Source of the DNA: Candidatus Zixiibacteriota bacterium
GTDB lineage: Bacteria > Zixibacteria > MSB-5A5 > JAABVY01 > JAHJOQ01
Assembly: GCA_024275215.1 (NCBI GenBank)
Contig: JAJRZO010000317.1
Location: 1 to 10,837 of the forward strand
DNA length: 10,837 nt
Reading direction: 5' to 3'
Each line of letters begins with the position of its first letter. Within the stretch, counting starts at the first letter, position 1. The notes below the pieces were generated by a model, which had not been told where the DNA came from, searched no databases, and was given only the letters and a program-made list of their open reading frames with translations. The position numbers were made by a program, and so were the translations under genes. Below are positions 1 through 6,728 of this stretch, piece by piece.

Positions 1-904
1 CAGGATCAATCGCTTCGAGATGTGACGGATTCGCCTCTATCCGCAGTTTCACTGTTTCGCCGGTATGGGCAACTTTTTCTGTCGAATGGCCAAGATGATA
101 TTTGACATCACCATGATGAAACAAGTCGCTCGCTGTACCGCCGCCGAACTCGCTGAAAATTTTGCTGAAACTCTTTTTCAAAACATTGGCGAGAAAATTC
201 AGCCTGCCGCGATGCGGCATCCCGATAATGTATTCACGGATGCCATGTTCGGCGCCACGCTCGATAATTGCGTCGAGCGCAGGAATGACAGTCTCAACAC
301 CTTCAATCGAGAATCGCTTCTGACCGACAAATTTACGGTGCATAAACTGCTCAAAAACGACAGCCTGATTCAAGTGAAACAGGATGTGTTTTTTTTCTTC
401 ATCTTAAAAGACTCTGCAGTTGCGGCTCGATTCCATTCTTTGCTGAAGCCAGGCGATTTCCTGCGGTGATCTGATATGTCTGAATTCGGCGCCGACCGAC
501 TCACAATATGTCGCTTTGAGATGATCTACTATTTCGCGTAAGGTTGCAGGGCCTATTCCTATTTCAGTTCCAGCCTGGAAAACTGTATCAAGATCGGAAT
601 CATCAAGCCCGAAGTTCTCCAGATCGAGCGTCGGGCTGTATTTGCGTCGTTCCCTGACAGGATTTGTTCTTGTGAATAAATGCCCTCGCGCTCTGAAACC
701 ATTTATCAGATTGATTACACGGAATTCTTTCTCGACCTGTTCGGGAATAACAGGCGTATCACCGAATGATGCCTGTGCGAATTCATAGCCTTCGAAAAAT
801 CTGCGCCATGAATGATCCACAGAATCAGGATTGCTTTTGTACAAAGCATAGAGTTCGTCAATCGACGAGACATCGGCGTTGCTGAGATAGCTGAACTTGT
901 CCAT
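1..904 (-). pseudogene. sucA: 2-oxoglutarate dehydrogenase E1 component (SucA/OdhA), interrupted by in-frame TAA, 3' end beyond window
   Basis: E1 is the thiamine-diphosphate enzyme that decarboxylates 2-oxoglutarate and succinylates the lipoyl arm of E2 in the TCA cycle. The ATG at 902-904 overlaps the sucB stop in a TAATG arrangement. Residues 1-45 form the typical E1o N-terminal segment (SYLSNAD, LYALYKSNPDSVD, SWRRFFEGYEF). The frame stops after 166 residues at TAA 404-406. Reading on in the SAME frame gives a typical E1o sequence without a gap: DEEKKHILFHLNQAVVFEQF, FVGQKRFSIEG, IIGMPHRGRLN (about 226-236), GDVKYHLG (265-272) and NPSHLEAIDP, running off the left edge. So no frameshift is needed; one codon is a stop. 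Homologues usually have Ser or Asn here (F-S/N-x-E-E-K-K), and TCA to TAA is one base. Full E1o is about 930 residues; only about 300 codons are visible. Family assignment is firm. Whether the gene is dead, mis-sequenced or made in two parts cannot be decided here. Confidence 0.85.
404..406 (-). other. premature in-frame stop codon (TAA) in sucA
   Basis: On the minus strand the codons are GTC TTT TAA GAT GAA GAA, giving V-F-stop-D-E-E-K-K. TAA is used as a normal stop by sucB (904-906) and cysS (2348-2350) in this window, so a genome-wide reassignment is not supported. TAA also rules out selenocysteine or pyrrolysine recoding. The next in-frame ATG is codon 188 at 341-343. Confidence 0.85.
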
Positions 905-2025
905 TAACCGACACCCAATAAAAGTTTGAGCGGATCCTCAAGGAATTCTCTGACTCTTTTGAGAAAGCCGACTGACTCTTTGCCATCGATAATCCTGTGG
1001 TCATAGGACAGCGCAATATACATCATGGGTCGAATTACCACCTGACCATCAATCGCAACCGGCCTGTCCTGTATCGTGTGCATTCCGAGGATCGCACTCT
1101 GTGGCGGATTCAGAATTGGTGTTGAAAGAAGCGAACCAAAGACTCCGCCGTTTGTAATCGTAAATGTCCCGCCAGTCAGGTGATCCATTGTCAGTTTATT
1201 TTCACGCGCCATTTGCGCAAGGTTGGCAATAGTTCGCTCGATCTGCGCGAATGTCATGGCGTGAGCATTTCGCACTACTGGAACCACGAGGCCTTTCTTT
1301 GCAGACACGGCAATGCCGACATCGACATATTCAGGAAAGATGATCTCATCTCCATCAATGATCGCGCCTGCAGACGGGAATTCCGCCAGAGCTTCACACA
1401 CTGCACGAACGAAAAAGGACATGAGACCGAGCCTGACGCCATGTTGTTCCTCAAAACGATCACGATATTCAGCACGTATTTCTTTGATGCGAGTCATATC
1501 GACTTCGTTGAATGTCGTCAGCATAGCAGTCTGATTCTTGACAGCGACAAGTCTTTCAGAGACTTTCTTGCGGAGTTGAGTCATCTTTTCGCGTTTGACA
1601 GGACGGGAATCGAGCGGAAATACTGACTCAGATGCCGATGCTTTTGTTGGGGCGGGTTTTACAACTTGTTGTGTTGGTTTTGCCACAGAGGATTTCTCGG
1701 GTGAAACGGAGGGTTCAGGTTCGGGAGACGGCTCAGAAACAGATTCTTCCACATGTTCGCTCTGAGTTTGTTCCGACTCGTCAGGCGTGGCATCAGTGTC
1801 GATCGTACAGGCGACTTCGCTTACTTTGACAGTCGTCTTTTCTTCGACAAGGATTTTCAGTCGTCCGGATTCTTCGGCATGCAGGGTGAGAGTAACTTTT
1901 TCGGATTCGATCTCGCAAAGCGCATCATCCTTGTGAACATAAGACCCGTCAGGTTTGAGCCATTCGACAATCTCCACCTCGGTGATCGACTCACCCGGCG
2001 ATGGCACTTGCATTTCAATAATCAT
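904..2025 (-). CDS. sucB: dihydrolipoyllysine-residue succinyltransferase (E2 of 2-oxoglutarate dehydrogenase), lacking an E3-binding domain
   Basis: E2o carries the swinging lipoyl arm and transfers the succinyl group from E1 to CoA. Residues 1-76 are a lipoyl domain (VPSPGESITEVEI) with the lipoylated lysine expected at K43 in ESEKVTL. Residues 77-143 are a Pro/Glu/Ser then Pro/Ala/Lys-rich linker. The catalytic domain follows directly (KREKMTQLRKK from about 144), with the SucB hallmark TTFNEVDM, the TNGGVFGSLLSTPILNPPQS segment and the active-site motif SYDHRIIDG (H343, D347). The protein is 373 residues against about 400-420 in most bacteria. The shortfall is the peripheral subunit-binding domain, which I cannot find between lipoyl and catalytic domains. 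Mitochondrial DLST has the same layout. The usual Asn in the P-x-x-N-A-x-I-D segment reads Gly here (PSAGAIIDG). The ATG at 2025 aligns with normal SucB starts and has a weak AAGAG upstream. It precedes and is coupled to sucA. Confidence 0.93.
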   Translation of the reverse strand: MIIEMQVPSPGESITEVEIVEWLKPDGSYVHKDDALCEIESEKVTLTLHAEESGRLKILVEEKTTVKVSEVACTIDTDATPDESEQTQSEHVEESVSEPSPEPEPSVSPEKSSVAKPTQQVVKPAPTKASASESVFPLDSRPVKREKMTQLRKKVSERLVAVKNQTAMLTTFNEVDMTRIKEIRAEYRDRFEEQHGVRLGLMSFFVRAVCEALAEFPSAGAIIDGDEIIFPEYVDVGIAVSAKKGLVVPVVRNAHAMTFAQIERTIANLAQMARENKLTMDHLTGGTFTITNGGVFGSLLSTPILNPPQSAILGMHTIQDRPVAIDGQVVIRPMMYIALSYDHRIIDGKESVGFLKRVREFLEDPLKLLLGVG

Positions 2026-2057
2026 ATAATACTCTTAGCCTTTAAGAATTCAGGCGA

Positions 2058-2085
2058 AATATATCCTGTCTTTGTAGATCGGCAA
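2058..2085 (-). promoter_or_regulatory. candidate sigma70-type promoter for sucB-sucA
   Basis: On the minus strand TTGCCG (2080-2085, 4/6 match to TTGACA) is followed after 16 nt by TATATT (2058-2063, 5/6 match to TATAAT). Transcription would start near 2051 and leave a leader of about 25 nt. A promoter is expected here because a terminator ends the upstream unit. A competing -10-like GATAAT at 2091-2096 has a poorer -35. The assignment is by consensus only. Confidence 0.35.
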
Positions 2086-2236
2086 AATACATTATCGATT
2101 GAATCAACAGTAAACAATGAACCTGTTCCGATATTAGTTCAAAATGAACATGCTTAGCTACCTGATTCAAAACTCAAGATGTTTCACAGACAGAACCGCA
2201 TAAGTTTGTTCAAGTTCCCGGCTGGAATACTGAATG

Positions 2237-2278
2237 TAATAAAAGAAAGGTCAAGCTGCCAAACAAGACAACCTGACC
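2237..2278 (-). terminator. rho-independent terminator of cysS
   Basis: On the minus strand GGTCAGGTTGTC (2267-2278) pairs with GGCAGCTTGACC (2249-2260) over 12 positions, three of them G-U, with a 6-nt loop TTGTTT. The stem is followed at once by the T-rich tract TTTCTTTTATTA (2248-2237). The wobble pairs only work on the minus-strand RNA, so the terminator is directional. It lies about 70 nt past the cysS stop and separates cysS from sucB-sucA. Confidence 0.8.
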
Positions 2279-2347
2279 TGTATAAAGTTCTCGGAAATAG
2301 CGGTTGCCATGTCTGAGATGGACATAGATTCCCGAAGAGGCTGCGTC

Positions 2348-3745
2348 TTACAGCTTCTTTTTCCATTTTGTTCCGTCTGGAGTATCTTCGAGAACAATAC
2401 CTCTGGCGAGGAGATCATCCCTGATCTTGTCGGACAAAGCGAAGTCCTTGTTCTTCCTCGCCTCGATTCGCTTCGCGATCATCTCCTCAATATCACTGTC
2501 GATGTCGACTTCTTCCTTTCCGATCACACCCAGTACCGAATCGAATCGATTCATAGTTTCGATCACTTTTGATGCGTCATCAGTCGAAAGCCTGCCATCG
2601 TGGGTGAGCCTGTTTATGTCATGCACGAAATCGAACACGGCTGCGAGTGCGGGCGAGATATTCAGGTCATCATCCATAGCCTGCTCGAACTTCGAGACAG
2701 CCTGACTGATTAAATTGTCGACTTCCGGATTCGGTGAGCCATCCCTGATCGATGACATCGAATCCATGAAATCCCACAGACGTTCGATTGCAGCTTTCGC
2801 GGCATCGAGCCCCGCAAGTGAGAAATTCAACTGTTGACGATAATGAGTAGCCATCAGAAGATACCTGACCGTAATCGCGGGATAACCTTTCGCCAGAATC
2901 TGACGAAGTGTGTAGAAATTCCCGTACGATTTGGACATCTTTCGGCCTTCAACAATCAGGTATTCGTTGTGGAGCCAGTAATTGACGAACTTGTCTCCCG
3001 TGGCAGCGACAGTCTGCGCGATTTCATTCTCGTGATGAGGAAAGATATTGTCCACACCTCCACAGTGAATATCGAAATGTGTGCCGAGATACTTAGTCGA
3101 CATCGCCGAGCATTCAATATGCCATCCGGGTCTCCCCTTGCCGAGATCAGTCTCCCAGAATACGGGGCCATCGGATTCCTCCCAGCCTTTCCACAACGCG
3201 AAGTCCGAAATCTGATCTTTTTCATATTCGTCACTGGCAACCCGCGCACCTGATTTAAGTTGTGACAAGTCCATGTGCGAGAGCCTGCCATATTCAGGGA
3301 ATTTCGCAATGCGGAAATAGATCGAACCGCCCGACTCGTATGCGTATCCCTTATCCATGAGTGTTTTGATCATAGTGACCATTTCATCTATGTGCGCGGT
3401 CGCTTCGGGATATACATCTGCGCGTACGATCCTGAGTGCGTCGAGATCCTCGAAAAACGCTCTTTTGTATCGCGCAGTGTATTCGTCAAGCGAGATCGAT
3501 TCCTCCTGACATCCTTTGATCGTCTTATCATCAATATCCGTCAAGTTCATAACCTGCGTGACTTTGTATCCTTTGAATCTGAGATAACGACAAAGAATGT
3601 CTTCGAATGTATATGCGCGGAAATTCCCGATATGCGCGAAATCATAGACAGTTGGGCCGCAGGTATATATCCGGACATGATCCGGCTCCATCGGCTTGAA
3701 TTCCTCTTTACGGCGTGTGAGAGTATTTGTCAGCATCAGTGCCAT
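2348..3745 (-). CDS. cysS: cysteinyl-tRNA synthetase
   Basis: This class Ia synthetase charges tRNA-Cys with cysteine in the cytoplasm. Numbering from a GTG at 3748, the opening NTLTRRKEEFKP is typical and is followed by C30 in YTCGPTVYDF and the signature H39-I-G-N. Further on are C213 (HIECSAMS), then H238 and E242 in FPHHENE, which with C30 form the zinc site that recognises cysteine. KMSKS is at 270-274. The C-terminal helical region and tail end at TAA with DGTKWKKKL. Length (465) matches the family (about 460-480). Starts GTG 3746-3748 and ATG 3743-3745 are adjacent; I prefer the ATG because GGGAG lies 7 nt upstream of it and only 4 nt from the GTG. An ATG at 3734-3736 is also possible. 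The gene has its own candidate promoter and a terminator. Confidence 0.96.
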   Translation of the reverse strand: MALMLTNTLTRRKEEFKPMEPDHVRIYTCGPTVYDFAHIGNFRAYTFEDILCRYLRFKGYKVTQVMNLTDIDDKTIKGCQEESISLDEYTARYKRAFFEDLDALRIVRADVYPEATAHIDEMVTMIKTLMDKGYAYESGGSIYFRIAKFPEYGRLSHMDLSQLKSGARVASDEYEKDQISDFALWKGWEESDGPVFWETDLGKGRPGWHIECSAMSTKYLGTHFDIHCGGVDNIFPHHENEIAQTVAATGDKFVNYWLHNEYLIVEGRKMSKSYGNFYTLRQILAKGYPAITVRYLLMATHYRQQLNFSLAGLDAAKAAIERLWDFMDSMSSIRDGSPNPEVDNLISQAVSKFEQAMDDDLNISPALAAVFDFVHDINRLTHDGRLSTDDASKVIETMNRFDSVLGVIGKEEVDIDSDIEEMIAKRIEARKNKDFALSDKIRDDLLARGIVLEDTPDGTKWKKKL

Positions 3746-3789
3746 CACGAGACTCCCGGTTGTTATGAATTGCCGAAACGTATCATGGA

Positions 3790-3825
3790 ATGTGTGCTAA
3801 TCTAATCCGTCATCGAAGCACACAT
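3790..3825 (-). repeat. 9-bp perfect inverted repeat in the cysS leader
   Basis: On the minus strand ATGTGTGCT (3817-3825) and AGCACACAT (3790-3798) are exact inverted copies separated by 18 nt. No T tract follows, so it is not a terminator for the upstream operon. It would sit at the very 5' end of a transcript from the promoter at 3831-3860. It could be a 5' stem-loop in the mRNA or a protein-binding palindrome; the sequence does not decide. Confidence 0.45.
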
Positions 3826-3830
3826 ATATC

Positions 3831-3860
3831 AGTATACATAAATCGGCAGCCACGGTTCAA
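3831..3860 (-). promoter_or_regulatory. candidate sigma70-type promoter for cysS
   Basis: On the minus strand TTGAAC (3855-3860, 4/6 to TTGACA) is followed after 18 nt by TATACT (3831-3836, 5/6 to TATAAT). It starts about 10 nt after the stop of the M42 peptidase gene, in a 124-nt gap that is unusually large for this packed region. Predicted transcription start is near 3824-3825, about 80 nt before the cysS start codon. Confidence 0.45.
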
Positions 3861-3869
3861 AGTTTTGTG

Positions 3870-4949
3870 TCAAACAGGTTTTGTTAAACCATCGACAGTT
3901 TTTCTGTCAAGGCGTTTGATCAATGCGGTAACAAGTTTTATCACATTGAGATAATCGTCACGATAGATAACGCTCGTGTGCCCGTGGATATATCTGGTAT
4001 TGACCGCGATGCAGATAGACGGTACGCCCTGCCTGATCATGTGAATTCTGCCCGCATCTGTAGCGCCACGCTGTAATGTGACAAGACAATACGGAATCTT
4101 GTTCTTCTCGGCAGTATCGACGACAAGCTGTTTCAGCTTTGCATTAGGAATCAGTCCGGCGTCATACACGAAAATCGCCGCACCGGCTCCGAGTTTTTCT
4201 TCGTTTTCCCCCTTCATTCCGGGGGTATCCTTGGCAGGCCCCACATCCAAAACGATGGCAACATCGGGATCACATTTGAATGCAGCCGTTCCCGCGCCTC
4301 TGAGACCGACCTCTTCCTGCACCGTACCGATGCCGAATATCGTATTCGGATGCCTTGCGCGATTCAGTTTCTGCATCACTTCGACTATGGCTGCGCAACC
4401 GATACGGTCATCGAATGCTTTCGCCAGATACATTTTCTTGTGATTCATAATCGTAAACGGACTATATGGCAGGATAACATCACCAACTTTGACGCCCAGT
4501 TTTTTTCTGATGTCATAGTTAGTCTTGCTTCCGACATCGATAAACATATCCTCGACATTCACAACTTGTTTGCGTTCTTTCATAGTCAGCAAATGTGGCG
4601 CAGTCGATCCGATAACTCCCAGAACCGGTCCTTTAGATGTGAGTATAATTACTCTCTGTGCAAGAGCGACATGTCCCCACCATCCACCGAGCGGAAGAAA
4701 CTTGATGAATCCTTCCTTGGTGAATGAACTGACGATAAATGCGACTTCATCCATGTGACCGGCGATCATGATCTTCGGGTCAGCGGATGTACCTTTTTTC
4801 TCTGCTATGATGCTTCCGAGTTTATCATACGTAATAGAGTCAGCAACAGGCTCAAGGTGATTACGCATGATTTTCGCTATTTCAGCCTCATGTCCCGGCG
4901 CGCCGTAAGCATCCGTAAATTCCTGCAGTAGGAGTTCTGTTTTGTCCAT
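3870..4949 (-). CDS. M42 family metallopeptidase (TET-type aminopeptidase / endoglucanase-like M42)
   Basis: M42 enzymes are cytoplasmic di-metal aminopeptidases that form large tetrahedral particles and trim short peptides from the N terminus. The metal site is complete: H65 and D67 in AGHMDEV, the bridging Asp in KAFDDRIG (180-181), catalytic and metal-binding E212-E213 in VQEEVGLRGA, D234 in VLDVGPA and H321 in RYIHGH. The usual family insert (PDZ-like dimerisation domain, about 70-165) lies between the first ligands and KAFDDR. Length 359 is normal. The ATG at 4949 has a good GGGAG 7 nt upstream. It follows the HAD gene by 19 nt and appears to be the last gene of the long operon. Some relatives are annotated as endoglucanase M or glutamyl aminopeptidase; substrate preference cannot be read from the sequence. 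Confidence 0.92.
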   Translation of the reverse strand: MDKTELLLQEFTDAYGAPGHEAEIAKIMRNHLEPVADSITYDKLGSIIAEKKGTSADPKIMIAGHMDEVAFIVSSFTKEGFIKFLPLGGWWGHVALAQRVIILTSKGPVLGVIGSTAPHLLTMKERKQVVNVEDMFIDVGSKTNYDIRKKLGVKVGDVILPYSPFTIMNHKKMYLAKAFDDRIGCAAIVEVMQKLNRARHPNTIFGIGTVQEEVGLRGAGTAAFKCDPDVAIVLDVGPAKDTPGMKGENEEKLGAGAAIFVYDAGLIPNAKLKQLVVDTAEKNKIPYCLVTLQRGATDAGRIHMIRQGVPSICIAVNTRYIHGHTSVIYRDDYLNVIKLVTALIKRLDRKTVDGLTKPV

Positions 4950-4968
4950 TTCTTATCTCCCGTCACGT

Positions 4969-5697
4969 CTATAAAAATATAATGTCTGTTATCTTGTCGA
5001 TAATATAGTCAGGTTTAATGTTTGAGGGAAGTTTTCTATCGTGTCTGCGTATCAATACGGAGGTAATGCTGAGGCCGTTTGCGCCTGCGATATCTTCCCT
5101 GGGTCTGTCACCGATGTGCACGGCTTCAGATGGTTCTGCTTCGAGATGATCCAGGCAGTCACGGAAAATCGCAGGGTCGGGTTTTCGTATGCCGAATTCC
5201 GATGAGAATATCGTATAATCGAAGAATTCGTATATTCCGAGTCGCTTCATCTCGTTACGGTGCCAGTCTGCGATAAATGGTGAGTTTGAAACCAGACCGA
5301 TATTAAGATTCCTTTTCGCTACAGCGGTCAACACATCATTGGCTCCGTCGATAGGCTCGATCTGTTCGGAAACGACAGTGTAGAACTCCTTCACGAGCTT
5401 ATCAATTCCGTTGCCCAAATCTATCTCAAACTTCGCAAGAAAACCACTAAGTCTTTTATCAAACATGATTTCACGATGATTCTTCGAAATGTCTTCCCAA
5501 ATCTGGTGGTGATGCTCTGCAAATTGCAATGCGAATTCATCTGCATTCGGCAGTTCGTAACCAAGATTTGTCAAATACTTGTGACATTTTATCATGCCAT
5601 CAGCTTCAAGGCCGCTCCACGATCTTCGCCCTTCAAATTCAATCAGAGTCCCTCCCAAATCGAAAAGCACAGCACGCTTGCCGTTTAGTATGTTCAT
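4969..5697 (-). CDS. HAD superfamily hydrolase (HAD-IA type phosphatase)
   Basis: HAD enzymes are Mg-dependent phosphatases that use an aspartate nucleophile. Motif I is FDLGGTL with nucleophile D13; the second Asp of the canonical DxDxT is Gly (G15). A helical cap lies at about 20-115. Motif II is LVSNS (S137), motif III is RKPDP (K172) and motif IV is HIGDRPREDIAGA (D197, D202). Length 242 fits the HAD-IA/HAD-IB range. The gene starts with a 4-nt ATGA overlap with the ddl stop and has GAGAG about 8-12 nt upstream. Substrate is unknown. The D-to-G variant of motif I is seen in other HAD proteins, but G15 removes the residue that normally acts as general acid/base, so efficiency or substrate may differ. 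Confidence 0.85.
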   Translation of the reverse strand: MNILNGKRAVLFDLGGTLIEFEGRRSWSGLEADGMIKCHKYLTNLGYELPNADEFALQFAEHHHQIWEDISKNHREIMFDKRLSGFLAKFEIDLGNGIDKLVKEFYTVVSEQIEPIDGANDVLTAVAKRNLNIGLVSNSPFIADWHRNEMKRLGIYEFFDYTIFSSEFGIRKPDPAIFRDCLDHLEAEPSEAVHIGDRPREDIAGANGLSITSVLIRRHDRKLPSNIKPDYIIDKITDIIFL

Positions 5698-6728
5698 TTT
5701 GATGACTTTCTCTCGATTGCTTCTTTGCAGATTTTCTCCACAAGCTTTTCAAATGATATTCCGGCAGCTTTCGCGGCTTTTGGGACAAGGCTTGTCGATG
5801 TCATTCCGGGAAGCGTGTTGACCTCGAGGCAGTATGGCTTGTTCTCTGCATTGACTCGAAAATCTACCCGCCCGTATCCGGCGCAACCGAGCGCATGGAA
5901 TGCCTGCTCTCCGTATGTTTGAAGTTTCTGTCGCAGGTCATCATCGATTTCGGCTGGGACAACATATTGCGATTTGCCCGGCAGATACTTGCACTCATAA
6001 TCGTAGAGTTCATGTGAGGGGATGATTTCAACAACCGGCAAAGCTTTGCCATCCAGTATCCCAACAGTCAACTCGCGTCCGGAAATATATTCTTCCGCCA
6101 TGATTTTCCGGGTGAATTGCGCAGCGTGCTCCAGCGCAGTGATAAGATTGTCTTTATCTTTTACGAGACTCAACCCGACAGTCGAACCTGTATCGCACGG
6201 TTTTACGATTAGTGGAAAATCGAAGTCACTGGAGACAACTTCGGATGATTCTGAGAAATCGTTATAGCTGGTTTTTTCTATCAGCATCCATTTTGGCGTC
6301 GGTATGTTTTCACTCAGGAATATCTTTTTACTCATATCTTTGTCCATAGCGAGCGCGGAAGCGAGAACACCCGAACCAGTGTATGCAATATCAGCCAATT
6401 CCAGTAACGCCTGCACCTCTCCATTTTCACCAGCGCCGCCGTGAAGAGCAATGAAGACAACATCGATATTATGCAACGAATCGATTGTGATGCTCCTGAG
6501 TGCAGACTGTCTTTCCATTCGAAGCAATTCACGCATTTCGGGAGGATCAGGTTTGACCGTTGGAACAGATGTATTGATTTTGCCTTCGGGAAGTTCGGCA
6601 CCCGCGCCGGTGTCGAGTCCGACCACATTGTGTCCCGCACTTTCAAGTGCTTTGCAAATAGCTGCGCCAGAATCAAGTGAGACATCGCGCTCAGGCGATA
6701 TTCCCCCCATTAACACAAGCACATTCAT
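5694..6728 (-). CDS. ddl: D-alanine--D-alanine ligase
   Basis: Ddl joins two D-alanines with ATP to make the dipeptide that MurF adds to the peptidoglycan precursor. The N-terminal domain shows LMGGISPERDVSL (E13 contacts the first D-Ala), LHGGAGENG and YTGSGVLASALAMDK. The ATP-grasp region has PLIVKPCDTGSTVGLSLV, then the omega-loop segment YDYECKYLPG, whose Tyr is the residue expected for D-Ala-D-Ala rather than D-Ala-D-Lac ligases. Near the C terminus are GRVDFRVN and the metal-binding E302 and N304 in EVNTLPGMTSTSLVP. Length 344 is within the family range. An AGGAGG lies 11 nt before the ATG, inside dedA, and the two genes overlap by 4 nt (ATGA), as do ddl and the HAD gene. No sign of a vancomycin-resistance type enzyme. 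Confidence 0.96.
   Translation of the reverse strand: MNVLVLMGGISPERDVSLDSGAAICKALESAGHNVVGLDTGAGAELPEGKINTSVPTVKPDPPEMRELLRMERQSALRSITIDSLHNIDVVFIALHGGAGENGEVQALLELADIAYTGSGVLASALAMDKDMSKKIFLSENIPTPKWMLIEKTSYNDFSESSEVVSSDFDFPLIVKPCDTGSTVGLSLVKDKDNLITALEHAAQFTRKIMAEEYISGRELTVGILDGKALPVVEIIPSHELYDYECKYLPGKSQYVVPAEIDDDLRQKLQTYGEQAFHALGCAGYGRVDFRVNAENKPYCLEVNTLPGMTSTSLVPKAAKAAGISFEKLVEKICKEAIERKSSK

Larger units (their letters stand above)
2026..2347. other. intergenic region between cysS and sucB
   Basis: This 322-bp gap holds no credible gene. In minus-strand order it contains a short weak hairpin just after the cysS stop (CTATGTC/GACATGG, with one G-U pair, near 2307-2327, no T tract), the strong terminator at 2237-2278, and a candidate sucB promoter at 2058-2085. 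I see nothing else in the remaining bases. Confidence 0.6.

Noticed and set aside
389..406. Programmed frameshift (prfB-like TTT TAA slip) around the sucA stop
   Set aside because: Homology continues in the original frame after the stop, so a +1 slip would need a second compensating slip within a few codons; simple nonsense or error is more economical.
404..406. Recoding of the sucA stop as an amino acid
   Set aside because: TAA is not used for selenocysteine or pyrrolysine, and TAA is the normal stop of sucB and cysS here.
904..2025. E2 of pyruvate or branched-chain dehydrogenase instead of SucB
   Set aside because: TTFNEVDM, the NGGVFGSLLSTPILNPPQS segment and SYDHRIIDG are SucB-type, and the next gene is an E1o rather than a two-subunit E1.
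2184..2366. Short minus-strand open frame (60 codons) across the cysS end and intergenic region
   Set aside because: It starts inside cysS in another frame and contains the terminator hairpin, so it is unlikely to be a gene.
3275..3805. Plus-strand open frame (176 codons) opposite cysS
   Set aside because: It is antisense to the conserved N-terminal half of cysS, has no recognisable motif, and no ribosome-binding site that I trust.
3746..3869. T-box riboswitch upstream of cysS
   Set aside because: The gap is only 124 nt, with no antiterminator-like element and no terminator before the gene.
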